In this document: positions 38,282 through 47,508 of the stretch, one piece after another
Layout of the letters: every line of letters starts with the position of its first letter
Position numbering within the stretch: the first letter of the stretch is position 1
Assembly (NCBI GenBank): GCA_947624645.1
Contig: CANQLG010000001.1
Location: 1-64,000, forward strand
Reading direction: 5' to 3'
DNA length: 64,000 bases
From: Candidatus Gastranaerophilales bacterium
GTDB lineage: Bacteria; Cyanobacteriota; Vampirovibrionia; Gastranaerophilales; Gastranaerophilaceae
Program-made: the position numbers and the translations under genes
The notes under the pieces: generated by a model
Database searches by the model: none
Told to the model about the DNA's origin: nothing
Seen by the model: only the letters and a program-made list of their open reading frames with translations

Positions 38282-38593
38282 TTAATTAACCGCCTTAGGT
38301 GATTTATGTTTTTTACCGGTTATAATTTTATCTGCAATTAATCCTGAAGTACCTACGATACCAGCTCCGATAGCAGAAAATGCAGCTAATCCCACAAGAT
38401 ACTTTTGCAAGTATTTTCTCATTCCGCCACAGCTTTGGACTACGTCTGACATTGTTTTAGGACTTGTTGCCCAAGAAAGTGCCGTTGATGTACCTAAAAC
38501 GCTTGCTACCATTGCAGCACTGCGTGCCGGAGCATTATATTTAACGGCTTTTTTTATTGGTTGCCTTGTTATATTTATTGCATTTGTTCTCAT
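38282..38593 (-). CDS. Small membrane protein, 103 aa
   Basis: No recognised family. Begins MRTNAINITRQPIKKAVKY, with a first weak hydrophobic helix (about residues 24-42, ARSAAMVASVLGTSTALSWA) and a stronger one at ~67-90 (VGLAAFSAIGAGIVGTSGLIADKII), then a basic tail. The overall style, a short polar start, small-residue-rich membrane helix and lysine tail, resembles the two small proteins at 33.5-34.6 kb, but I cannot align them convincingly. AAGGGA lies upstream of the ATG. Confidence 0.7.
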   Translation of the reverse strand: MRTNAINITRQPIKKAVKYNAPARSAAMVASVLGTSTALSWATSPKTMSDVVQSCGGMRKYLQKYLVGLAAFSAIGAGIVGTSGLIADKIITGKKHKSPKAVN

Positions 38594-38651
38594 TACATTC
38601 CCTTTTTATTGATACTATATTAATATTCATAAAATTATTTTTTGTTATATG

Positions 38652-39566
38652 TCAGAATTTTTCGTTACAAATTTTTATAATTAATTTTTGAATATTATCT
38701 AAAGACACAGATTTAATATCAAACCAGTTTATATCTTTATTGGCATTAAACCAGCTTATTTGCCTTTTAGCGTATCTTCTCGTATTTTGTTTTAACAGTT
38801 CAATACAACTATCAATATCTTTTACCCCATTAAAATAAGGGTAAAATTCCTGATAACCGATTGTGCTCAAAAGAATTTTATTTTCACCGTATTTTTTGAA
38901 AAGATTTTCTGCTTCTTTGATTAGACCTTTTGATAGCATAGTATCAACTCTTAAATTAATTCTGTTATATATAAAATCTCTGTCGGCAGAATTTAATCCG
39001 AACCATAAGGTTGAAAATGGTGAAGATTTCTTTTTTTGAGCCATGCTCATCGGAACTCCCAAAGTTTTTATAACTTCAAGTGCTCTTATAATCTTTACTT
39101 TATTATTCGGGTGAATTTTTTTTGCAAGTTCAAAATCAAGCTCTAAAAGCATATTGTATAGATCAGTGCTTGATTTTTGTTCAAGTTCTAATCTTATATT
39201 CTTATCGGGGGCGACTCTCGGCAGGTCAAAATCCTGAAGTAATACTCTGAAATATAACCCTGTTCCGCCTGATAATATCGGAACTTTATCTTTTGAGAGG
39301 ATTTCTTTTATTATTTTATTTGCATCATCGGTAAAATCAGCAACGGTATATTCTTGTGTAACATCTATAATGTCAAGCAAATGATGTGTTATGCCTTCCT
39401 GCTCATCTATGGTCGGTTTAGCCGTAGCTATATCAAGTTCTTTATATATCTGCCTTGAGTCAACGGATATTATCTCGCCATTAAGCTCTTTTGCTAATTC
39501 TATTGCTAATTTAGTTTTCCCCGATGCACTCGGCCCCGTTATCGCTATTAATTTTTGTTTTTTCAT
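38652..39566 (-). CDS. miaA: tRNA dimethylallyltransferase
   Basis: MiaA transfers a dimethylallyl group from DMAPP to A37 of tRNAs reading UNN codons. Visible: P-loop AITGPSASGKTKLAIELA, the substrate loop ISVDSRQIYKELDIATAKP, HHLLDIIDVTQEYTVADF, and SGGTGLYFRVLLQDFDLP. The C-terminal region has TRRYAKRQISWFN, the tRNA-contacting arginine motif. Length 304 residues, typical. The canonical start MKKQKLIAITGP at 39566 lies 56 bases inside the preceding membrane protein gene, an unusually long same-strand overlap. Confidence 0.96.
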   Translation of the reverse strand: MKKQKLIAITGPSASGKTKLAIELAKELNGEIISVDSRQIYKELDIATAKPTIDEQEGITHHLLDIIDVTQEYTVADFTDDANKIIKEILSKDKVPILSGGTGLYFRVLLQDFDLPRVAPDKNIRLELEQKSSTDLYNMLLELDFELAKKIHPNNKVKIIRALEVIKTLGVPMSMAQKKKSSPFSTLWFGLNSADRDFIYNRINLRVDTMLSKGLIKEAENLFKKYGENKILLSTIGYQEFYPYFNGVKDIDSCIELLKQNTRRYAKRQISWFNANKDINWFDIKSVSLDNIQKLIIKICNEKF

Positions 39567-40371
39567 TATAAAAACACATTACCAAAATTACATAATAATT
39601 TAAATATAAACAAAATAATAAAATTATTGCAAATAATCCGAATGCCCCTGTACCTAATGCAAGTGAAATTATGTTTAACATAAAATATAAAATAAACATG
39701 AAAAATAAAATAAAAATAGAACCTGTAATATTTTTAAAACCTAATTTAACGGCTTGAACAAAAGATTTTATAATATTAGAATTTGAAAACTCTATTGCCG
39801 CAACGTATAACAGTACAAAATAATTAAATATAGAGCTTATGAAATTAAAAACAAGCACCCATCCGCTAAATGCAAGTTTATCTTCTGTTGATACGGTATT
39901 TAAAGAGTTTAGTACTTGTGCTTGAGATTGTGCAGCTGCTATCTTTTGAAGTTCATAGATAAATTTAGGTTCACCAAAAACTTTCATGCAAAATTTAGCG
40001 CTCAGATACATTAAACCTGTAAATATAACAGCTAAAATAATATAACCACCCATGATTTTCAGGAAATCCGCACCTACTCCCTCAAAAAATTTTTTAAAAC
40101 TTTGAACCGCTTTTTTAGCTGTTTCATCTTTATCATCTTCAGGATTATATAATATAATTCCTTCTTTATTAATAAAAAACCATCCGGCGCTAAATGCTAT
40201 AATCATAAGTATAATTGCAATGCAAAGGATAATTTGAGGAATATGCATTCCGCCTCTGTTTAATATATATGACAATGCCGTCATAAAAATTAATAAAAAT
40301 AACAACAACGGTTGTATAAATATTAAATTATTTTTTAAAATATAAAATGATTTCTTTACGATATTTAGCAT
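39511..40371 (-). CDS. Multi-pass membrane protein, 286 aa
   Basis: Six or so hydrophobic helices: FIQPLLLFLLIFMTALSYIL, IILCIAIILMIIAFSAGWFF, IMGGYIILAVIFTGLMYL, VLVFNFISSIFNYFVLLYVAAIEF, GSIFILFFMFILYFMLNII and FGLFAIILLFCLYLNYYVILVMCF. No catalytic signature; the pattern resembles membrane proteins of the DUF975/YckC-like or glycerophosphoryl-associated type, but I would not assign one. It is translated ahead of miaA, overlapping it by 56 bases. Its promoter is an extended -10 (TGT-TATAAT) six bases before the ATG, so a leaderless start is predicted. Confidence 0.82.
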   Translation of the reverse strand: MLNIVKKSFYILKNNLIFIQPLLLFLLIFMTALSYILNRGGMHIPQIILCIAIILMIIAFSAGWFFINKEGIILYNPEDDKDETAKKAVQSFKKFFEGVGADFLKIMGGYIILAVIFTGLMYLSAKFCMKVFGEPKFIYELQKIAAAQSQAQVLNSLNTVSTEDKLAFSGWVLVFNFISSIFNYFVLLYVAAIEFSNSNIIKSFVQAVKLGFKNITGSIFILFFMFILYFMLNIISLALGTGAFGLFAIILLFCLYLNYYVILVMCFYNEKTKINSDNGAECIGEN

Positions 40372-40377
40372 TTAATG

Positions 40378-40383
40378 ATTATA
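40378..40383 (-). promoter_or_regulatory. Extended -10 promoter, predicted leaderless start
   Basis: On the minus strand TGT-TATAAT, then CATTAA, then ATG at 40371. Spacing is identical to the promoters of the GspF-like gene and mlaE. Confidence 0.6.
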
Positions 40384-40445
40384 ACATGTTTTTTAAAATT
40401 TGTTTTTGGTAAAATGTATAAAGTAAACAGGTACGGATTGGGGAA

Positions 40446-41804
40446 ATGAAAGAGAGAATTACACTTTTAACAATAATATCTTGTTTGTTGGTATTACTGT
40501 ATTTCTTTCAGAATCACATGAATACGCCATGTGCATTTATGACGATATTAATATTTATGTCTGTATACACGGCTTATATGCAAATAGCGTTTAAGCATAG
40601 GGTAAGGAAACAAAGAAAACATCCGGTAGAAAAAAATTATAATTTTCAGCCCTATGTAAGTATATTGATACCTGCTCACAATGAAGCGGATGTAATAGAA
40701 AAAACAATAGAAAATATATCCCAAATTGATTATCCCAGATATGAAATAATAGTTATAGATGATAGAAGTACCGATAATACATTGGAGATACTTGAAAAAA
40801 TAAGTTGTAATTATCCTAAGGTCAAATATTTTTCAAGAACAAAAGAAGCGTTTGCAGGTAAATCAGCGGTATTAAATGATGCATTAAAAATAGCAAAAGG
40901 AGAGGCAATACTTGTTTTTGATGCTGATGCAAGAGTAAAACCTGACTTTTTAAAAGAATTGGTGCCTGCTCTTGAACCTCAACAAGTAGGAGCAGTTCAG
41001 GCGAGAAAAGTTATACTGAACAGAGAACAAAACTTTTTGACCAAATGCCAAGACAATGAAATGGCTGTTGATACGCATTTTCAAGTGGGCAGAGACAGTG
41101 TTAAAGGTGCCGTTGAACTGAGGGGTAACGGTGAACTTATAAAACGCAGCGCTCTTGAAGATGTCGGCGGGTGGAATATATATACCATTACCGATGACCT
41201 TGATTTATCAACAAGACTGCAAATAAAAGGCTGGGATGTTAGATTTTGTGCTGATGTTTGTGTTTATGAAGAGGGGGTTCCCGATTATCTTTCGCTTTTA
41301 AAACAGCGCAGACGTTGGATTGAAGGCAGTATCAGAAGATATTTGGAGCATTTCTCCGATGTTTTAACATCGAAAGATATGTCTTTAAGAGTAAGTCTTG
41401 ATATGACTGCATATATTACGGAATTTATATTGCCTGTTTGGATGGTTTCTGAAATCGCTATTCAATCTTTCAGGTTCTTTAAAGATGACCCGAATTGGAT
41501 TTTATCATCTATGGCGCTTTCAACTTTGATGTGCGGATTTTTTATTGTTGCTTTATTTTACAGCCTTAGAAAATACGTTAAACTTAAACCTTTGGAAAAT
41601 TTAAAACAGTCAATATTAACGGCTTTTTATATAGTGATTTTATGGTCCCCGTTGACCATTTTTATAATATTTAAAATAATATTTATGAAAAATAATTTAG
41701 ACTGGGGTAAAACAAAACACGGAGTGACAAATATACCCCTTCAAAGTTTTGAAAAATCTAAAATACAAGAAAAAACACAAACCGAAGAACTGACAAATGT
41801 TTAA
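40446..41804 (+). CDS. Membrane-bound processive GT2 glycosyltransferase
   Basis: A polysaccharide synthase of the cellulose/chitin/poly-N-acetylglucosamine type, 452 residues. N-terminal membrane helices (LLTIISCLLVLLYFF and FMTILIFMSVYTAYM) precede the GT-A domain: VSILIPAHNEADVIEKTI, IVIDDRSTDNTLEIL, LVFDADARVKP (DxD), TITDDLDLSTRLQIKGW (TED-like), and KQRRRWIEGSIRRYLEH, which is the Q/RxxRW signature of processive enzymes. Three to four helices close the protein. Product unknown. TAAAAT and a GGGGAA ribosome-binding site lie upstream. yidC follows 18 bases later. Confidence 0.92.
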   Translation: MKERITLLTIISCLLVLLYFFQNHMNTPCAFMTILIFMSVYTAYMQIAFKHRVRKQRKHPVEKNYNFQPYVSILIPAHNEADVIEKTIENISQIDYPRYEIIVIDDRSTDNTLEILEKISCNYPKVKYFSRTKEAFAGKSAVLNDALKIAKGEAILVFDADARVKPDFLKELVPALEPQQVGAVQARKVILNREQNFLTKCQDNEMAVDTHFQVGRDSVKGAVELRGNGELIKRSALEDVGGWNIYTITDDLDLSTRLQIKGWDVRFCADVCVYEEGVPDYLSLLKQRRRWIEGSIRRYLEHFSDVLTSKDMSLRVSLDMTAYITEFILPVWMVSEIAIQSFRFFKDDPNWILSSMALSTLMCGFFIVALFYSLRKYVKLKPLENLKQSILTAFYIVILWSPLTIFIIFKIIFMKNNLDWGKTKHGVTNIPLQSFEKSKIQEKTQTEELTNV

Positions 41805-41822
41805 GAAGGGAGAATAAATAAA

Positions 41823-42866
41823 GTGGATTTCACAACATTAACGGTAGAATTATTAAAATTATTAAATAATATAACAGGCAGTTACGGATTGGCAATTATA
41901 GCCTTAACGATAATAGTAAGAGTTTGTTTATGGCCTTTGGGAGTATCCCAGCAGCGTTCTATGCGAGCTATGCAGGTGCTTCAACCCAAGATGAAACAGA
42001 TTCAGGAACGTTATAAAAATGATCCGCAAACAATGCAGCGTAAAATGATGGAATTTTATAAAGAACATAAATTCAATCCGATGTCCGGATGTTTGCCTTT
42101 ATTGATTCAAATGCCTATATTTATATTGCTTTATGCTGCTTTAATAAGTCCTCAGTTTATTCAAGAAGCCGGAAATTCTCATTTCTTATTTATAGACAGG
42201 CTTGATAAAACATTAAGAGGAAGTGCAGGTACTTCGTATGACGGAGTTTTAAGCGTATCAAGCAATGATAAATTTGTTGTATATAAGAAAATAAAAGTCT
42301 TTTTGGGTGACGAAGAACTTGATAATGTTAAAATCAACTCTAAAAATGCAATAAAAGTTCAAGGTGATATTACTCCAGGGCAAGATGTTGATTTAAAAAT
42401 TAACCTTGATGATTTTAGTTTAAAATACAGTCAGTTAGATAAAATAACCTCTGCCGAGATTGATATTCAAAATATAAAAACGAGGGAAGTGGAGACTGTT
42501 AAATTTGAGCGCAGAGGCGAAATAATGGCTGCTACAATGCCGTCAACCATGCCTCAAGGTCAATTCCATTTGGATGTATTCATTTTAATAGTTCTGTTTG
42601 CAATAACAATGTTTATAACCCAAAAAGTAATGATGGCTCAAAATAAGAATGTCAGCCAAGACCCCATGCAGGCTCAAATGCAAAAAATGATGGGTACAAT
42701 TATGCCGCTTATGATTATTTTTATGTTTGTAATTGCGCCTATTCCTGCCGGTGTTTTATTATATCTTGTTGTTAGCAACATTATTCAAATTATTCAAACT
42801 ATTGTTATTAATAAACAATTGGAAGCACAAGACTCAACAAAACCGATAGAAGTTGATAATAAATAA
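41823..42866 (+). CDS. yidC: Membrane protein insertase YidC with extra periplasmic domain
   Basis: YidC/Oxa1 inserts and folds inner-membrane proteins. The conserved core is present: first core helix with the groove arginine (LTIIVRVCLWPL, R33), cytoplasmic hairpin QPKMKQIQERYKNDPQTMQRKMMEFYKEH..., NPMSGCLPLLIQMPIFILLYAAL, and the last helices DVFILIVLFAITMFIT and MPLMIIFMFVIAPIPAGVLLYLVVSN. Unusual is a ~120-residue beta-rich stretch (about 128-248) in the second periplasmic loop; the large E. coli YidC domain sits in the first. GTG start at 41823 after AAGGGAG. Its stop overlaps queA by one base (TAATG). Confidence 0.94.
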   Translation: MDFTTLTVELLKLLNNITGSYGLAIIALTIIVRVCLWPLGVSQQRSMRAMQVLQPKMKQIQERYKNDPQTMQRKMMEFYKEHKFNPMSGCLPLLIQMPIFILLYAALISPQFIQEAGNSHFLFIDRLDKTLRGSAGTSYDGVLSVSSNDKFVVYKKIKVFLGDEELDNVKINSKNAIKVQGDITPGQDVDLKINLDDFSLKYSQLDKITSAEIDIQNIKTREVETVKFERRGEIMAATMPSTMPQGQFHLDVFILIVLFAITMFITQKVMMAQNKNVSQDPMQAQMQKMMGTIMPLMIIFMFVIAPIPAGVLLYLVVSNIIQIIQTIVINKQLEAQDSTKPIEVDNK

Positions 42867-43903
42867 TGCTGTTGGAAGAATTTAATTATAATCTGGATGA
42901 AAAATTAATAGCACAAGTGCCTGCTCAAAAGCGTGAAATGTCTAAAATGCTTGTGTTGGACAGGCATGATAAAACTTTAGAACATAGGCATTTTTGCGAT
43001 ATAACCGAATATCTTACATCGGATGACCTTTTGGTATTAAATAATACTAAAGTTATTCCTGCAAGGCTTTATGCCAAAAAGGAAACAGGGGCGTTGATTG
43101 AAGTATTTCTCGTAAGAGAAACGGAAAAAGATATTTGGATAGCTTTAATTAAGCCATCTAAAAGAGTAAAAACAGGCAATATACTTCATATAAATGAAGA
43201 ATTAAAAATAGAAGTTCTTGATAAAGAAGATGATAAGTGGAAAGTTAAACTCTATTATGAGGGTAATTTTTTTGAAATATTGGATAGAGTTGGGAATATT
43301 CCGCTTCCGCCTTATATTGAGCGAAAAATGACTAATGAAGAATACAAAAAACTTGATTTTGACAGATATCAAACGGTATATGCTCAAAAAGCAGGAGCGG
43401 TAGCTGCACCTACGGCAGGGCTCCATTTTACAAATGAAATATTGGAAAAACTTGAAAAACAAGGTACTAAACATTGTTTTATCACTTTAAATGTCGGGTT
43501 AGGAACATTTAAACCGGTAAAATGCGAAAATATTCTCGAACACAAAATGGATTCGGAATTTTTTGAAATTACTCCCCAAAGTGCTCAAATGATTAACGAG
43601 GCTAAAAAAGAAGGTAAAAATATTGTTGCCGTAGGTACTACAACAGTGCGTACCTTAGAAACCGTTATGAATAAATACGGGAAAATTATTCCCGTAAAAG
43701 ATTACAGTCAGCTATTTATATATCCCGGGTATGAATTTAAGATTACAGATAAACTGTTGACTAATTTTCATCTGCCAAAATCTACACTTTTGATGCTCGT
43801 TAGTGCATTTGCTTCCAAAGAATTTATTTTTCAGGCTTATCAGGAAGCCATTAAAAATGATTACAGGTTTTACAGTTACGGCGACTGTATGTTTATAAGG
43901 TAA
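42866..43903 (+). CDS. queA: S-adenosylmethionine:tRNA ribosyltransferase-isomerase
   Basis: QueA makes epoxyqueuosine at the wobble position of GUN-anticodon tRNAs, using the ribosyl part of SAM. Family blocks: FNYNLDEKLIAQVPAQKRE at the N-terminus, LLVLNNTKVIPARLYAKKE, IPLPPYIERK, YQTVYAQKAGAVAAPTAGLHF, TLNVGLGTFKPVKCENILEHKMDSE, and the C-terminal LLTNFHLPKSTLLMLVSAF. Length 345 residues is normal. Translationally coupled to yidC by a TAATG junction. Confidence 0.97.
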   Translation: MLLEEFNYNLDEKLIAQVPAQKREMSKMLVLDRHDKTLEHRHFCDITEYLTSDDLLVLNNTKVIPARLYAKKETGALIEVFLVRETEKDIWIALIKPSKRVKTGNILHINEELKIEVLDKEDDKWKVKLYYEGNFFEILDRVGNIPLPPYIERKMTNEEYKKLDFDRYQTVYAQKAGAVAAPTAGLHFTNEILEKLEKQGTKHCFITLNVGLGTFKPVKCENILEHKMDSEFFEITPQSAQMINEAKKEGKNIVAVGTTTVRTLETVMNKYGKIIPVKDYSQLFIYPGYEFKITDKLLTNFHLPKSTLLMLVSAFASKEFIFQAYQEAIKNDYRFYSYGDCMFIR

Positions 43904-43908
43904 AATTT

Positions 43909-45972
43909 ATGTTTTGTGTTTCAGTATTTTTGGTATTATTATCTTCTTATTTTATTCTTAGTTGTATCAGTCCTAAAGAAAAGAACATATCGGCGTTCTT
44001 ATATATTATACTTATAAGCTTTTCTCAGGTAGTTTTATCATTTGAAGTATTGTCTTTATTCGGTTTAATTTCAAAAAATAATTTTTTTATATGTAATATT
44101 GTCTTTATGATTTTATCTGTCGGTTTAATGATAAAAACAAAAAGCAAGTTATACTTATTTAATTTTGATATAAATAAAATAGTATCAGCGATAAGACAAG
44201 ATAAAACGTTATTATTTTTGAGTATATGTTTTATTGTTTTTATGATATCTCAATTAATTGTTGCGGTATTTTTCCCCGTAACTTTTGGCGATGCGCTTAA
44301 TTATTATCTTACAAGATGCACTGACTGGATACAACAGGGCAGTATTAACCATTTTATAACACCTGATACGAGAGAACTTGTTATGCCCGTTAATATGGAG
44401 CTTTTATATTTGTGGAAGCTGTTATTTACAAAAAATGAAACGGCTATTGCTGTATTTTCATATATCTCTTATTTAGGTCTTATTTATATTATTTATAATT
44501 TATTAAAAGAAATTAATTTTACCGTTCGCCAAAGATTATGGTCGATATTTGTTTTGTCATCATTTGCACTTATTGCAGTTGAAATGTATACACCTTGTGC
44601 TGATATGTTTATAGGTGCATTAATATTGGGCGGAATATATTTATATATAAAGTCCGTAAAATATGAAAACAAATTGGCACTATATTTTTCATCACTTGCT
44701 TTTGCGCTTTCAGCAGGAACAAAAACAACCGCAATTATAGCAATACCATCGGTTTTATTTATACTTATTACAATTACTTATGTATATAGAAAAGGAAATA
44801 TCAAAAAGTATTTTTTGCTTTTTAGTTTATACTTTTTTATAAATTTTTTAATTTTTGCTTCATATAATTATATTTTAAATATAATACAATTTTTAAATCC
44901 TATAACTTCAAGCGAGCAAATGGAATTGAACAGGTTCCGAGGGGGATTTAAAGGTTATATAAGTAATATAATCAAATATTCTTTTGCAATATTTGATACA
45001 TCAGGCATTAAAGATTATATAAATTTTAACGGATTTATAACATATATACAATCACTTACGCTGGGATTATTCGGTATTACGGACAGAATGTATACTTCAA
45101 ACTTTTTCTTGAGATATTTTAAGTTTGATGAAAAAATGTCAATGATGAACTCATTGTTGGGTTTTATGGGATTATTTGTGTTTTTGCCATCTTTAATTAA
45201 ATCCTTAAAAAGATTTTTTAAACATAAAACAAGGCAAAGTATTATAACGGGAATATTAGCTTTAAGTTTAATATTTAATATTCTTTTATTTTCAAGAATT
45301 ATGGTATTTACGGGTTATAATATGCGCTATATATTAACCTTTATTATAATAGCAGTTCCGATTATAGCGTATTCCTATATAAGTAAAAATAAAATTTTTA
45401 AATACCTATTATGCTTTATTATGTTTATATATTTAGTAATAATAGCGCACCATAAGCCTGTTTCTTTTATATTTTCATATATAAATCATCAGATAAAAAG
45501 TCCGAATAGTGCATTTATTCTTTTAAAAAAATCTGACGAAATAAATATATATAACTTTTTAAAATTAAAAAAACCTAAAAATATTGCCTTGATTTTGGAG
45601 CATGTAAATACCCCTAATTATTTTATCGAAAAAATAAAGCTTGACGGAATAAAGGCTGATAAGATATTGCTCGAGAATATAGAAGAGTATGATTTATCCA
45701 AGTATGAATATATAATTACCAATAAAGAGAAATCCTCCTCGACAAACATAGTGAATTTTGAAGATAAAATAAAATATCCTCAAATATATGTAACAAAATG
45801 TATTTATTATGATTATGTGCAAAATGAAATAGAAAGTATAAATTCAAATAAACCAGCAATGGTATCGTGTGAAATACCGTACGAATATTTTGCATACAGG
45901 GGATTTTCCGAAGTAAAAGATATAAATGCAGAAAACTATACAATATTTGAAAAATCTCATACAAAAATATGA
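43909..45972 (+). CDS. Polytopic membrane protein, GT-C glycosyltransferase-like, 687 aa
   Basis: About eleven to twelve hydrophobic helices fill residues 1-530, followed by a ~150-residue soluble C-terminal part. The first large loop contains FPVTFGDALNYYLTRCTDWIQQG; an acidic residue placed just after the first helices, followed by an aromatic-rich loop, is the pattern of GT-C enzymes (PMT/ArnT/GT39-like), which use lipid-linked sugars on the periplasmic side. The later GTKTTAIIAIPSVLFILI also fits. No further motif can be verified, so family and substrate remain provisional. Starts five bases after queA. Confidence 0.75.
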   Translation: MFCVSVFLVLLSSYFILSCISPKEKNISAFLYIILISFSQVVLSFEVLSLFGLISKNNFFICNIVFMILSVGLMIKTKSKLYLFNFDINKIVSAIRQDKTLLFLSICFIVFMISQLIVAVFFPVTFGDALNYYLTRCTDWIQQGSINHFITPDTRELVMPVNMELLYLWKLLFTKNETAIAVFSYISYLGLIYIIYNLLKEINFTVRQRLWSIFVLSSFALIAVEMYTPCADMFIGALILGGIYLYIKSVKYENKLALYFSSLAFALSAGTKTTAIIAIPSVLFILITITYVYRKGNIKKYFLLFSLYFFINFLIFASYNYILNIIQFLNPITSSEQMELNRFRGGFKGYISNIIKYSFAIFDTSGIKDYINFNGFITYIQSLTLGLFGITDRMYTSNFFLRYFKFDEKMSMMNSLLGFMGLFVFLPSLIKSLKRFFKHKTRQSIITGILALSLIFNILLFSRIMVFTGYNMRYILTFIIIAVPIIAYSYISKNKIFKYLLCFIMFIYLVIIAHHKPVSFIFSYINHQIKSPNSAFILLKKSDEINIYNFLKLKKPKNIALILEHVNTPNYFIEKIKLDGIKADKILLENIEEYDLSKYEYIITNKEKSSSTNIVNFEDKIKYPQIYVTKCIYYDYVQNEIESINSNKPAMVSCEIPYEYFAYRGFSEVKDINAENYTIFEKSHTKI

Positions 45973-46111
45973 AATTTTGTAAAAAAGACTAAAGTTTAAG
46001 TTATAATATGCCGATAGAAGGTTTATAAGATTTTGCATAAAATTATAATTTAAAATATAATGGTAGTAGTTAAAATTCGGAAAACCTTCGAAATTATTTT
46101 AAGGATAATAA

Positions 46112-47482
46112 ATGACAGAAGAAAAAAAAGAAAATAAAAATGTTTCAGTGTTCGCAAGAAGTGAAATATCACTGGAGTCAGACCCATTGGAAGAGATTTT
46201 TGCACTTAATTTAGGTGATTTTTTATCGGAACATTTGATATCTGATGAATTGGTTCAAAAAATCAGCAGAACTAATGTTGATAAACTAGAGAGTTTAAAA
46301 AATCAGTTAAGAGAATTGAACTCAATATATTCAATAGATAATACCTTAAAAATATTAGGATTTAGCAGTCGAGAGGACTATGTTATATATAATGCGATAG
46401 CAAAAACAATAAAACAGATGTTTGAGCTTGATGCTTGTCATATATTTTTATCAAAAGATAACGCAATGGGCTTAAATTCTGCCAAAAATGACCTTTTACT
46501 TGTCGGCTCATCATTAAATTTTAAAGATGATATATATGAATCTGAAATCGGATACAAGTTGAATGATGGCAGTCAGGTATCACAGGCTTTTAATGACAGA
46601 AACGAAGTAGAAATAAAAAATTGCCATGAAGCTGATGACTTTAAGCCGATATTATTGTTAAGTGAAGATAAAGTAACATATTATTTTGCAGTGCCTATGT
46701 ATAATAATATGGAAAAGGTCGGAGTAATAGTAGTAGAAAATTATAAAGAAAAAGTTTTATCGGACGAATTTAAAGAACTTTTGAGTGTAACGGCAAGATT
46801 GTTTGCAACTTCAATGAGTCTTGAAAAATTAACCGTTGAAACGGATAAATTAATTAATCAAGAGGATGTTACCGTATCACAGCTTCAAAATAACCGTGCG
46901 GAGTTAACGGCATTAATCGGAGATTTAAGTAGTGAACAGCAATGGTTTGTGGAAAATCTGGCGAAAGCTGTTGATGCAAAGAGCAGTTTTAAGAATAATT
47001 ATTCGCACGAAGTTGCGGATTTAGCTAAAGACATTTCTACGGTTATCGGTTTAAACGAAAAAACAAAAGATTTAATATATTATGCGGCTTTGTTAAGGAA
47101 CATCGGCAAAATTACTTTGCCCGAGGAATTATTTAATAAAAAAGAAAAATTGTCACCCGAAGATTGGGAAAAGCTTCAAAATCACCCTAATGTCGGAGTT
47201 AGTATATTAATGAGTATTAATTTCTTATCGGAAGTTGTACCGTATATTAATTACCATAAAGAACGTTGGGACGGGAAAGGCGAACCTGAGGGGTTAAAAG
47301 GCAGAAGTATTCCTTTGGGCTCAAGAATTATAGCAATAGCTGATGCTTATAGTGCAATGGTTTCGGATAGAAAGTACAGAGATGCCATGCCAAAAGAAAA
47401 AGCATTGGAAATTATTCAGTCTGAAGCGGGTACAAAATGGGACCCAGAGATTGTTGAATATCTTATTAAATTGAAAAAATAA
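46112..47482 (+). CDS. GAF-HD-GYP family protein with degenerate active site
   Basis: A 456-residue soluble protein. Residues ~85-245 look like a GAF sensor (DACHIFLSKDNAMG, YYFAVPMYNNMEKVGVIVVEN). Residues ~265-456 align throughout with HD-GYP phosphodiesterases: YAALLRNIGKITLPEELFNK, EDWEKLQNHPNVGVSIL, YHKERWDGKGEPEGLKGRSIP, RIIAIADAYSAMVSDRKYR, KWDPEIVEYL. Key residues are altered: the HD dyad is R329-N330, the HHE histidine pair is H382-K383, and GYP is G390-E391-P392. Hydrolysis of cyclic di-GMP is therefore unlikely; a binding or regulatory role is more plausible. AAGGA lies ten bases before the ATG. Confidence 0.9.
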   Translation: MTEEKKENKNVSVFARSEISLESDPLEEIFALNLGDFLSEHLISDELVQKISRTNVDKLESLKNQLRELNSIYSIDNTLKILGFSSREDYVIYNAIAKTIKQMFELDACHIFLSKDNAMGLNSAKNDLLLVGSSLNFKDDIYESEIGYKLNDGSQVSQAFNDRNEVEIKNCHEADDFKPILLLSEDKVTYYFAVPMYNNMEKVGVIVVENYKEKVLSDEFKELLSVTARLFATSMSLEKLTVETDKLINQEDVTVSQLQNNRAELTALIGDLSSEQQWFVENLAKAVDAKSSFKNNYSHEVADLAKDISTVIGLNEKTKDLIYYAALLRNIGKITLPEELFNKKEKLSPEDWEKLQNHPNVGVSILMSINFLSEVVPYINYHKERWDGKGEPEGLKGRSIPLGSRIIAIADAYSAMVSDRKYRDAMPKEKALEIIQSEAGTKWDPEIVEYLIKLKK

Positions 47483-47508
47483 AAGATAATATAAGAATTT
47501 ATTTTCTT

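Noticed and set aside
43901-43909. TAAAAT before the GT-C-like gene as another leaderless promoter
   Set aside because: It overlaps the queA stop and lies only two bases before the ATG, so transcription would start inside the gene.
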